Assembly (NCBI GenBank): GCA_023333565.1
Contig: JAJKFH010000227.1
Location: forward strand, 1,550,001 to 1,614,000
Source: Puffinus mauretanicus
Lineage: Eukaryota; Chordata; Aves; Procellariiformes; Procellariidae
Length of the DNA: 64,000 nt
Direction: 5' to 3'
Part shown: piece by piece, positions 25,895 through 37,700 of the stretch
How the letters are laid out: each line of letters starts with the position of its first letter
Numbering within the stretch: position 1 is the stretch's first letter
Program-made: the position numbers and the translations under genes
The notes under the pieces: generated by a model
Database searches by the model: none
Seen by the model: only the letters and a program-made list of their open reading frames with translations
What the model was told of the DNA's origin: nothing

Positions 25895-26345
25895 ATTCTT
25901 TCCCCTTTTCCTTTTTCCCCTCTTCCATTTTCCTTTTCTATTTTCCTTTTCCTTTTATCCTTTTATCCTTTTATCCTTTTCTATTTTCCTTTTCCTTTTA
26001 TCCTTTTATCCTTTTATCCTTTTCCATTTCCCTTTTCCCTTTTCCCTTTCCTTTCCTTTCCTTTCCTTTCCTTTCCTTTCCTTTCCTTTCCTTTCCTTTC
26101 CTTTCCTTTCCTTTCCTTTCCTTTCCTTTCTCCTTTCCTTTCCTTTCCTTTCCTTTCCTTTCCTTTCCTTTCCTTTCCTTTCCTTTCCTTTCCTTTCCTT
26201 TCCTTTCCTTTCCTTTCCTTTCCTCCCCATTTTCACCCATTTTTCTCTATTCTTACTCTTACTCTTACTCTTATTCTTATTCTTATTCTATTCTTATTCT
26301 TATTTCTATTCTTATTCTCATTCCCAATCCCATTCCCACTCTTTT
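25895..26345. repeat. Compound polypyrimidine tract with (CTTTC)n core
   Basis: About 450 bases are almost entirely pyrimidine on the plus strand apart from scattered A residues. The left part (25935-26020) is a dimer of a 43-base unit built of TTTTATCC and TTTTCTATTTTCC blocks. The core (26044-26222) is about 35 copies of CTTTC, broken only by a TC insertion at 26131-26132. The right part (26245-26320) is an imperfect hexamer array of ACTCTT and ATTCTT types. Lys/Glu/Arg-rich minus-strand frames and the Phe/Pro/Ser-rich plus-strand frame here come from the repeat. Mirror-symmetric pyrimidine tracts can form triplex DNA. Confidence 0.95.
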
Positions 26346-26359
26346 CCCTCCCCTTCCCC

Positions 26360-26720
26360 CCTCCCACGCCGGAGGGGAGCGACCCGGGGGCTCCACGCCG
26401 GCCGCAGGGGGACCCCGTGGGGACCCGGGGCTGGGCGGGGGCGGGCGCGGGGGGGAGGCGGAACCGCAGCGCGGAGCCTCCGGTGCTGCGAGCGGGGCCG
26501 GGGAGGGGGGAGGCCGGGCCGGGGGAGAGGGTCCCGCCCGGGCGCCAGGCGCTGCCCCCGACCCTCCGCATTAACCCCGCTGACACGGGCGGGCGCCGCC
26601 GAGCCAGCCCGGCCCCCCCGCCCCGGGCAGCCCCGCTGCCTCCGCCCTGCCTCCCCCGGGGGCTGCCCCGCCGCTCCTCCATCCCCGGAGCGGGGCCGCG
26701 GACCCCAGGCAGGGGGTTCC
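26360..26720. promoter_or_regulatory. CpG island (strongest in the window)
   Basis: About 360 bases are extremely GC-rich with dense CpG, including CGGGGGCGGGCGCGGG-type and CCGCCGCTCC-type stretches and GC-box-like GGGCGGGG words at about 26426-26440. Several canonical G-quadruplex patterns occur on the plus strand at 26395-26540, with C-rich counterparts to 26700. The island starts directly where the pyrimidine tract ends. CpG islands of this kind are frequent promoters or orphan regulatory islands in vertebrates. The 326-codon plus-strand frame crossing it (25892-26872) merges repeat and island sequence and shows no domain, so I do not call it a gene. Confidence 0.75.
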
Positions 26721-26729
26721 CCCCTGCAG

Positions 26730-29700
26730 CACTTAGGGTTCTTAGGGGCTCCCAGCCCGCCCAGGCAAAAGCAAGGCTAAAAGGTGAATTTCTGCCCTTC
26801 GTTCCCCCTCTCACGGCTTTGCTCCTCTTTCTGGTTTGGCTACCATTTAGGGGAGATGAGGGGTTCATTTAAATGGGGGGAGAAGAGGTGGTTTGGGGAC
26901 AGAAAACTGTTACAGTCTGGGCAAAAAAATCACGTCGTACCAGGTTGTTTTCGTTAGCCTGGGATGTTTCTCACTGCATCACGCTCTGCAGAAATCGTGC
27001 GTGGGCTGGCACAGAGGGTCCCTGCGGCATCGCTGCCCAGGGCAGGCGGGGGTTCCCCGGTCCTTGGCCATGGAAAGCCCTGAGAGATGCCACTCCAAAA
27101 TAAAGAACTGTTTACAAAAAAAAAAGAGCCGATAAGGATATCTCCTTGCTGGGTGGTTGCAAGTGGTGGTTGCTCCTTTTTACCTCCCCGCTCCATGCAC
27201 CAGGGTGCTTGGCAGCCCCCAAAGCCCTGGTGAGGGAGGGGTAGTGGGGTTTCCCCTCCATCCTCTGCTCCCCAGACCACATTTCTGTTAGATCCTGCAT
27301 ATCCTTTTTTTTTTCTTTGCTTTAGGGGTCTGCATTTGGCATGTGCCCACTTTGCCCCCCTCCCCTGGGGTGCTGTGGAACTGGGAAGTGGGGCTGCATC
27401 CCAGGCGGCGGGGGGAGTCCTGCTGCAAGGAGGGTACCCCAGGTCCCCCCCAAGAGGATGCAGGGTGAGGAGGACCATGCTGGGGATGCCCAGCATTACC
27501 CCGCTGCAGCAGGGATGAGGCACACGCAGGGAAGGAGGGAGGGAGGGCGGGAGGAAAGCTGATCCTGAAGTTTCCATCATGTGAAATTGAAGCGCATGTG
27601 CCTATAATGAAATATTTCCTCCCATTTCATGGCAGCTCAGTAATTCCTGATGGCAGGGAGCCTGGGAAAACAGATCCCCCCGCTCCCACCCACAGCGCCT
27701 GACCGCACGGGCAGGGACAAACAAGGGCTTCGTTTTGCCGGGCCGCGGCTGCTCCCCACCTCCTGCCTGGACACCTTATAGCATCCTCCAAATGCGGCCC
27801 CAAGGGGAGCCCTTCGCCCCCTTCCCCCTTCTCCAGCAAAGGGAAATCCGCATTTCCAAGGGTATTTCGGTGCAGGGCTGCAGCAGCTTGGCCCCCCCTC
27901 CGGCAGCACCCGGGTCCCCCTGTGTCCCCGGGGCCAGGCAGGCTGCCTGCGGCGCTGTGACCGGGGATGACGCCGAGGGCTGCCACCCCCGGCAATAGCC
28001 ACTGCTTTCATTTACTTCTGAATTATGTGGGTTTTCCAGCTCCTTTAAATTTAATTAAACTTTGACCAAAATTCTAAGCAGGGAAAGAGAATAGAAAAGG
28101 GGTTTTGTGCCAGAACAAGCACAGTAATAATATTAATAATAACAAAAAGCAACAACAAGCCCTTAAACACTTACGGACTGGGTTGTAGGAGTTCAGGCTA
28201 CTGGGCTGAGTCAGGCAGAGGACTGGAAGTCCGCAGGCCCCTTTGAAATGCTCCTGACACAGGATTGATGCAGCCGAGGACACCAGAAAGCTGCTGCAGC
28301 GTCAGATTTCCTTTTGAAATTGCCTTTCCCTAGCAAAGATAAGTAAAGCGCTGGTAAACTGGTGGCACAGAAATAGGCAGAGAAGAGGGTCAGATGGAAA
28401 TGCAGCTCGTGCCCGGGAGGAGGAGGCTTTGATGGGGAGCTGGAGCAGCTCTTGGGCTGTACTGGGACAGAGCATGCCATGAAGGAGGAATTCAATGCAA
28501 GACTTCAGCAGCAACCACCCTCGAGTCCTAATTATTTGTCGTCCCTATTTGTGTTCTAGCAACACCCCAGACCTGGACAAAACCCCTGTCGTTGCATCCC
28601 TTGTGTGTGGACCCCACGCCCACCCCAGCGAGTTTCTGATCCGCTGGCCTGACAGAGGGATTTACTCATTTTAAGGCAATGCAAACCCGCTCTGCCCCCG
28701 CCGTAGGTGCCTTGCTCAGCTGGTGAATGGGTCTTGCTGTGCAAGTTTATACCTCCTAACCATCCACTCCCCACCATTTAATGTAAAAGCAGTGGTTTTT
28801 TTAAAAGCACAGATGCTTGAGCCCTCAAAGAAAAAGAATAATTTTCTCCCTCCTGCTCTCATTCTGTTCCCTACTAGTTTGATAAAAGGATGGTCAAAGT
28901 GTTTATTCAGGCTTAGCTCCTAAGATGCTGCTAACAGGATGAAGTTAGGATCATATAAATTCCTTAGCCAGATAAATGTCCTGTGTAATCCCGTATCTGT
29001 CCCTGACAGTAGCCAGTACCAGATGCTTCCCAGGATGTGACAAGAAAGCTTCGCCGCATCTGCAGATGGAATTACCTGCCCACAAAGAAACCATACTCCT
29101 GGTGCCTATCACTTAGTGGCCGGTTTGATAGACTTAAAAAGAAAAAAAAAGTTCAGAAGGTGAGGGCTTTATTAATTTTATTAATTATTTTATTAACTCT
29201 ACCTTTTTGGGGTCAACAGGAGAGCAGCCTCAAGGCTGGAAGTCACCTGTGGCTGACGATGAGGAGGTGCGTGGGTGTTGCAGTGGTGGCTCCCAAATCC
29301 AGAGGCTCTGTGGTCCTTCCGCACGTGGGCTTTGCTTTGTTTCCAGCGTGCTTAATGCGTCGCAGGAGTGGGAGGCAGGACCTTGGAAGTGTCCCGCTAA
29401 CATGAGTTTGTAATGAACATTACTCATTTCTTGGTACAAAACTTAATTGGGGGATTTCAGGACCTGGTGCAGAAAGACCAACAGGGAAAATTCCTGTATC
29501 CAGCATTTATATGGCTGCTTAGGATTCCGGAGGCTCACACTTATTAATGCTCTGGCACTGATTAGATCTAAGTTTGATTAAACGATGTCGGGAAAACAAG
29601 GCATCCTAGATTAGAAGCAGAAGTAGGCTGACACGCTGCAAAGGAGTACAGAACACAAACTGCGAGCCCCGTCCAGCAAATGGAGTCCAACACGTTTGTG

Positions 29701-32700
29701 CTTGCGATGCTCAGAGTCCCTACTTGAGGGACGACCCGCTAAGTTGTTCTTGAATTCAAAGAACTGCAATAAAACGTGTTTAGTGTGAGTGCACCAGGGT
29801 GAGCTCCTTTTAGTAACTTCTAAAATGGAGAAAATCCCAGCGTGTTCCCTGTAGCAAACGGCTCTTCTTTTTGCTGCAGGATTCCCTCCGTAAAGCACCC
29901 TGACAGTATCCCCAGCCAACACCGGTCATGGAGCCCCTTCTTCTAAGGAAAAGGAGCTTATTTAATAGCTACTTGCACGCATGGAGACACACACATTTAT
30001 TCCTGTGTTCAACTGGACCCCCACCAAGCTACATTCATGTCAAACCTATCAGGACCACCATCGGCCCTCCAGTCGTGTTCCTTGGCACCGTATAACTCTC
30101 CTCCATCTCCCACTCTCTTCCCTTTTGGCAGCACAAAGCTCCCTGTCATCCCCAGCTCTCTTCCTTCTGTCAGCAAGGAGCACGCACCACCGTGCAGCGA
30201 GACCAAAGGGGACGGTGATCCCACGGTGCGGAGCCGTCCACCTCCGCTTTCTGCGGGCAGGGGAAAGCCCCCACTAGAGATATTAACTGCACACACGCAT
30301 GCATGCACGCATGCTCCTGCCTGCTCGCTGGAGCCTTGGTCTCTCTTGGGCTTATCAAGTGCACTGAGGAAGGATGATGTTAGATCAGGTTTGCCTCCTA
30401 CACCAGAAATTCAGTCTGTTCATCCTCCTGTTTCTGGCCACAAATTCTGCTTTGTTTTTTGAGGATGAAGCAGCACCTAAAAGCCTATCTGGGAAGCAGC
30501 AGGAAAACATCCTCCCCATCAGCTCTTCATGGGAAGTCTTGGCAGGGCAACAAAGTTCCCCAGTGGCACCTGCAGGCTGGGAGCTGGTGACCACAGAGGG
30601 CTGGGGAAAGGCTGGAAGTCAGCCCCTGCCTTGAACATTACTGGGGAACCCTCCAAGATCTTCTCCTGGGTCCCATCCTATACCTAGGTCCATCCCTCAC
30701 AGTAAAATGTTGCTTTTCCTGGAGCATCTTCCCTTTTCCCACAGGGAAGTTGGACGACCATCAGCTCAGAGCAGACCCCTGGCTCCGAACGCCAAGGAGA
30801 GGCAAAGCCACCCCTGGCAGCGGGGACAGAGACGGGTGTCTGCAGGCATCACCGTAACTCTCATAATGGAGAAAAAATAACTGGGCTGGCCCTCTTTATG
30901 TCAAAAATTGAGCTTGTTGAAAAGCTGCTCCCTCCTGTTCTTCCATTCCCTGAGAAGACCTCGAGGTGAGACACCAGAGAAAGGGTAACCAGAGAGCTCA
31001 TCTAAATGCCAGGCAAGCAAAACCCCGAAAGAAGCCTTTGGGTATTATACTTTGTATTTCTCCTTTCTCAACTCATGGTCTGTCTTTGTAAATTAAATAC
31101 AAATTACTTGAATGATTGGGTAATCAATACTGATTTTCTTCATGTGTGAGCAGAGGTGTTCATGGTGCTTCGTTTGCCGTAACTCATAGCTTTCTTTATC
31201 CTTTTTTTTTAAAAAAAACCATAGATTCAAATACATTTTGCCTTTACAGCAGCCACCTCTGTTGCTTTTTTTTTCCTACAGTGTTTGCTCATCTTCTTAC
31301 GTAAATGCATTCACAAGCTCAGAAGGAGGGAAGGAGCAGCTTTCCGAAAGCACACTTTTTGCCTCTGCGGAGCATCACCCCTTCTCCCCTCTGGCTTCGG
31401 GGGCGGGTGATGCCACGTCTGCGATGTGCACATTTTGACTCACTCCTATCTCTTATTCAGTAAATACTCTCAAGAGAAAAAGTCATGTTCTTTATTTCTT
31501 TTTTTTTTTTTTTTACAATCCGAAGCTTTTCTGAGCCCAGTTGCTTTCCCAACCACCCTGTGTTCAGGCTTTCCGAGTTTGAAGAACCTCTTTATTTGGT
31601 GGTTTACTGGAAAAGCTGTTCACATCTATAAACAAAGCTTACTCTTCCTGATTTTATCTTTCTCCATTTTATTGTTTCCGGTTGTTATTCATTTTGGCCG
31701 ATACTTCCACAGGGACTTTCCAAAGAAGAGAATCCAAAGTGGTATAAAAATGCATCTGAATAACGTCCAGGAATAAAAGTGGGGATTGACTATAAATATG
31801 AAGCATGACTACCTTTTACTGGAAGAAGTGAAACACGCAGGAAGAAATTCAGGCTGGATGTAATCAGCCTGGGAAGGCTCACCCTGAGGATGATCAGCTA
31901 CTGCGCTTGGGCGTTTTGACGTCAGAGCGAGATGCAGGGAGAAAAGCATCAATCCCAATAATGCTTAAAAGTTCCCTACAAAGAACTTGCAATCCTGAAA
32001 GTTTACCTGCTCCTCCCGTCTGGCCGTAGCAGTTGGCGTAATGAGAGATATTCCTCCGTCCTACAAACGCTGCTTCATTCGACCCTGGGTATGGCACTTT
32101 TCTTCTATGCTCCATTATTATCGTCATTTTAAAGCACAATTTGGCTGTGCACTGAGAGCCCAATCAACCTCCACGCAGTCCTGTGTGGGGGAAAGGAAAT
32201 GCGTTCAATCAGTTGGAAACTTGTAAGCATCCCTCTGATTATGAATCCCTTGGCCAAACCCTATAGATTCAGTTACAACTTCCCTGGTAGTTTTTGCTTC
32301 CCCATCCCCTCTTCCTGATTCCCCATTTAAAGAAAATTCATCTGATTTCTGTAGCCTGTGACCACCATTTTCTCTGTCTTTTTAAAACCCTTTCAAACGA
32401 AAGAGCTCGTGTCATTTTCTTATCAGATGGGACAGCGCTGCCTAATTTCCAGCAGGAACTAACCCCGGCGCTGACGAGAAGCGGTGTAATTCGATGAAGG
32501 GGATGGATTGGGAGCCTCTGCGGGATGCAGACCAGGCGGGATGAGCCCGTGAGCCTCCGAGCAGCAGCCCTGACCCAAAGCACCCGACACAATTCCTTGC
32601 TTTCTCTCTCTGCCGTAGCTCCTAGCAGCATCCCTGCTCAGCCCGCAATGCCACGAACAGGCAGCCCTTGCCCTGGAGCCCTTCCAGCCCCATCAGCCAC

Positions 32701-34700
32701 AACCCGGCAAACATCTGAAGAGGCAGCAGCCATTGCATATGACCAAACCTCGTTGCAGCCCTCTGCTTTTCCGATGGAGCTGGGTTGCAGACTTGTTTTC
32801 CTTTTCTTTGATTTCTCCGCAGGAAAAGAGCTCACATCCACCAGGAGTGAAGTGCAATAAATCTGCCTAAAGCGAGAGCAATCAAGCCCAGTAAATAATT
32901 GCATGTCTATAAACTTGCAGGGGAGGAAAGAAGCATCCAGGGTTATAACACACACTCCAGCAAGGTCTCAGCGCTCTTAAGTGCAGCCCTCGTCTCGCTC
33001 CCCAGGACAGCAGTGGATCAGCCCCTCACATCTGAACCATGTCTCGGCGTTTCTGCTCCTCATCTGGCCAGTTTGGGATCTTACACTTCATCCCCAGTAC
33101 CACTGACTATGCGCACCTACCCAAGGGCTTAAAAGTCATGGCTTGAAAATCTGGTTGGGATTCATTGTGTTTAAAAATTGCTCATATTTATAGCAGAAGT
33201 TTATGGGCAAACAGGATGATTCAGCTGTCCGTGTAAATTCTTACACACCTGATATATTAGCCTTTACGGAGACGTGGTTAAACTCTAGGATTATCAATAA
33301 TCCAATTATTAAACAATACAAGTTATAAAGGTGAGAAGGGGGAAATAGATCTTGAGGAGGGATATTGGGTTACACAAGGGCACTCCAGAACCTGTCTAGA
33401 TCTCAGCGATGATAAAATTGTTCTCAATTTATGGCTTGTCAGTGATTTATTAGGTCCTTGCTTGAAGGCTGTAGACAGCCAGGCAGTCCCGGTTCCTGAG
33501 CAACATATAAGAAGTAAAATATGGATGGCACACAGGGACACTGGGACATTTCCCAGCTGCAGTCCGTGGTGGCAGTCCCCGGGAAGGACTTGTGCTTGAG
33601 CACAGAGGTCTGCACCACATGCGATGGATGCAAACCCCTGTGTTCACCTGGGCAAGCCAGCTCTTCTGCAACTCATTACACGACTGAGATCTGGCATGGT
33701 GCAGAGCTATTTTCCAAGCCTTCAGGTAAATAAAGCCTTCAAAAGCACCGAAACCCAGCCGCTTTTCCTTCCTCACGTCCCAGGGCTTTCTTTAATAAAT
33801 CCCATACCGGGGAAGTGGAAAGCAGTGTTGTTTTCTGCTTTCGGAGCACTTCAGCTACACTCTTTTCACTATTTTTTCCCAAAGACTACAAGGGCCAGAA
33901 GCCAGGTCTTCTCCTGCCTCTTCCGCAAAGAGGAAGGGATCCCTGGTGGGAGGGACATTAAAGGTGTGACCTCCCCCGAAGGGTTGGCCACGTCAGGACA
34001 GGACTGAGACAGGCAAGGGCAGTGGTCCTTTTGCTTGCAGGAAGCCACCGGCTCCTTTGGGAAGCTGTGTTTTGGAGAGGGATTTCTGCAGAGCTCCCTG
34101 ACCCCTATTGTCACCCCTTTCGATGGCAGCAGTGCCAGTTCGAGTCAAGCTCTGCCCTTGGTCTTGGCTCTCCCTCTGAGCGCGCCAGGTCCGTGGCAGA
34201 AAGACCCATTTGCTCGAGGGAAGGCATTAGGATTTCTATAAACAGGGATTAAAGACACTTCTCTGTGATAAATGGGTTTTACTGCCCGCGTCAGGCATCG
34301 GCTGCCAAGCGCCAAACTGGCAACCTCCCGCTGGCCATGCACGTGTATAAGGCATCCGCGCTCATGGAATTGCTGTACTTTTATGGTCATGGACACGGGA
34401 GGCTTTAAACACTCTGGATTTCTGTGCATTAAGACGTGTTGGCTCAGACATCCCTCGGCAGCTTGTAGGTGCTCCGGAGAGGGACGCGCGGGGCTGGCAC
34501 AACGCGGAGGCTCTGCAGCGTGCCTGCCCTCGGCTGCGCCGTCCATCATCGAGGAGCTGTGCTCTGCCTGCGAATGGCTCTTCTCACATGTCTCTGCTCA
34601 TTTATCCAAAAAAATAAATAAATACTGCCTCTAGTTTCAGGCCTACATCCTTAGGTGGTCGTGGCAATGACGGTGGTGCCCTGGGCTTGTATAGAAAATG
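26730..34700. other. Gene-free, partly GC-rich sequence
   Basis: No gene is supported. Bases 27340-27560 and 27640-27990 are GC-rich with moderate CpG. Bases 28100-28160 hold a short imperfect AAT/AAC patch. T-runs occur at 27305-27314 and 31499-31514. Pyrimidine-rich DNA spans 30000-30170. Open frames up to 208 codons (minus strand, 26954-27580) look like translated noncoding DNA. Confidence 0.55.
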
Positions 34701-37700
34701 GTAGGAAATGGGCTTTTACAGGACAAAGGAAGAAATTCCCGGAAGGAAACTGCAAAACCATGGAAAAACTCACACGGCTTTGGACGTAACCACCTTCCAC
34801 CACTGCGGTAAAACCAGGCGTTGAATCAAAAAAGCAAAAACCAAACTACCGCCAAAAAAGTGACAGAGAACTATTGGAAAATGAGACCGCATTTGCTTTC
34901 TGTTCTCCAGAAATATATATTTTAATGCAAGGAAAAGCTCTACTTTTTGAGCAAAATTTTAGTGAGCAGAGCGCCCTTTTGCACCACAAAGGATTTGGAC
35001 GGAATTGTGACAACCCTCAAAATACACAGACTACTAGAAAACTACCTTTGCACATCTCGCACTCGCTTCCCTAAGGGAATACCGTGATTCCGTAGGTGTC
35101 CGTGCCTGCGTTCTTTGAAGGGAACGGCAAAACTTGCATTGACATAACTAAAAGCAAAATTGAGCCCATTAACTGTAAAAGCTCACAGGAAAACCCATAT
35201 GCACTTCTCTGCGCTTTCCCAGCCAAAATTCTTTCAGTGCGCACCTGCTTTCTGTTTGTTTTGGTGAAAACATGGAAAAGTTCTAACTTTACTGAAAAAC
35301 AGTTCTGATTTCTCTTAAAAAAAAAAAAAATTCAAGTAACGCATCGGTTGCTGATTTATTTCTCTCCTTTGGGTTTTAGTGGGGTCCCTATAAAATCCTC
35401 TGGTTGAGCCAGCTCCATTTATTGCCAGTATTGTGCTCGACTGAATGAAGGTCCTGCATGTTTTGTTTGTTATTCTGAGTCATATCACAAACATTTTAGC
35501 AAAAGGTCCAAAGACTTACAGGGAACACAGAGAAGCCAAAATCGCCAGATGGAGAAAAGCACATCTTAAGGGGATGACATTTGGCATGAGAAGCAGAAGA
35601 GAATTAGAGTTTGGTTTGATCTGCTCCGTATTATATCACCGCTTGTACTTTGCAGGAAATTGTTGAGGTTGAACCAAAATAAAGTTTGAGTTTTAGAGCA
35701 TTTTCTCTTTACACGTTCTTTTGGGACCCCACATCTTTCAGTATGCAACCTATTAATTACAAATACATACACACACTCACATCCAATTTTATTATTTGGG
35801 CTTCTCTGACCTTCAGAGGAAACCAGATGAAAGTAATAATCAGTTAATTCAGCTACAAAGCAAAAAAAAAATCAAAGCTAGATAAACATATCGTGTTCTC
35901 ATGAAAAACAACAACAAAAAGGGCTGAACTGGCAGGCGAATTAACAGAGCTCTTCCACACCTCTGTCAAAACGGGTTGCCGTCATCCACCGATGACGAAC
36001 GACGTTGAGCAGGGACCACGCCGTCCCTGCTGTCCCTTGGGACGTGCGGGAGGCCAAGCATCCCTGGCATGGGAACAAGGCGAGGATGCCCAGGGCAGTT
36101 TGGGTTGTTTTCTGCCTAATGGGAGCTGCCAGCCCTCAAAATCGAGTTGTTGATGCTGGAGCCTTCCACAAAGCTTTCACGTCTTTTCCCCGGGGGCAGC
36201 GGGGGAGAGCTAAGGGCAGAGACCTGTTTGCTGATAGCGGCTGGCCATTTCCAAGATGCCTTTTTGGAGATGAAGACATCATATCCCGAGTGTCACGGGG
36301 CTCGCTTCTCACCCCTGCACTGATCCAAAATGGGAGGAGACACAGGCAAAGGGAAGAGGATGGGATTTACTGGAAGATTCCTGATTTAATGGGTTTTTCT
36401 CTTCCCACAGCAAGCAAAGACGGAGATCCTTTCCCAAAGACAATTCACAGCACTTACGCCAGGCCAAGGAGAGTTTCTGGCTATTTTAGACAGCAAAATC
36501 AAGTTATTCCATTGGTTGGTGTAAAAATCTTCCCCTAGTCCTAAAAATCTCAGCCTTTTCCTTAGGGCTACGAATCACATCTGTGGTTATTTCATCGTAT
36601 CAGGTATGATTATTAAAACAACCGGGGATGTTACACCCGCAAAGCTTTAGTGCTTGCGGGAGAGACCATACTTCCCCCTCGGTTGTGGGACCACGAAAGT
36701 ATCATGTCCCCTAAAAAAATAAATGATTGCGCTGGACTTGACTGCCTATCATCTAAAAAAAGTAACAACTACAGGGAGACCACCTGAGAGCTGGGCAAAT
36801 CCAGAGTTTTGCTAAAGATGAGGAATTACAGCAGCTGCAGAGCCGGGCCAACACGCTTTGAAATTACGTGCATAAATGACTGCGGAGAGTTGTTATTAAG
36901 CTGAAAACTGTTCTCACCATAAACTCCAGTGAATGCAAGAGAGCCTGCAAGGGAAGAGCTGAGGACAGCATGTATCCCATTACATTTTTAACCACCCGGA
37001 TTCAATTTTGAACTCAACATGAAACCCACAAAGAGAAGCCAGGAAAAATTAGCCTTTCCGAATCAAGAGAAATGTGCAAATGAAAAAAAAAGTATCCACC
37101 TCCAGTAAAATCCCAAGTTAAGCAACAGCCTAATGCTCTGTGAAGTTATTTTCCCTTCAGTCATGTACGTTTGACCCTCACTGAGCAGTTTTGCTGTAGT
37201 CTTAGGTCAGGTTCACTATGTGCTAATCTCCAAGGTTTGCAGCCAGTTAAAGTGCACTTGAGTCACACACAACAGGGCATGGAAGCAGGGCTGGATTGCA
37301 GCTCACGTCATAAACTTTTGCTTTCGGTGGCTTTATTATTCTGCAGCAACAACCTTTTCAAGGACGAGCCTTGACGTTGTGCAGAAGCACATCTGCGAAT
37401 GGATGTGGCTGATGCTTTCCATTACATGGGAGTCTGGTAGTAAAAATGAGACCTTGGGCATTGACACCAGACCCAATATATCTTCAGCTGGGGCTGTGTT
37501 GCTTGGGGAAGGGTGGTGTTTTTATGCATAGTAAAAATCCCAGCACAAATCAGGACTCAAGCATGCTACGTGTTGTATGAATGTCTGGCAAGAGTCTTCC
37601 CTGCCAAAGTTCATGGTGCAAGACCCCAGCTGCAGAAATGTATGCATGTACTAAATCAATGGATCTGTGCATACTTGGAAGCACAAATACACGTCTTTGG

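Noticed and set aside
25892..26872. 326-codon plus-strand frame
   Set aside because: It is a translation of the pyrimidine tract fused to the CpG island. The Phe/Pro/Ser repeat followed by Arg/Pro/Gly-rich sequence is compositional, with no domain.
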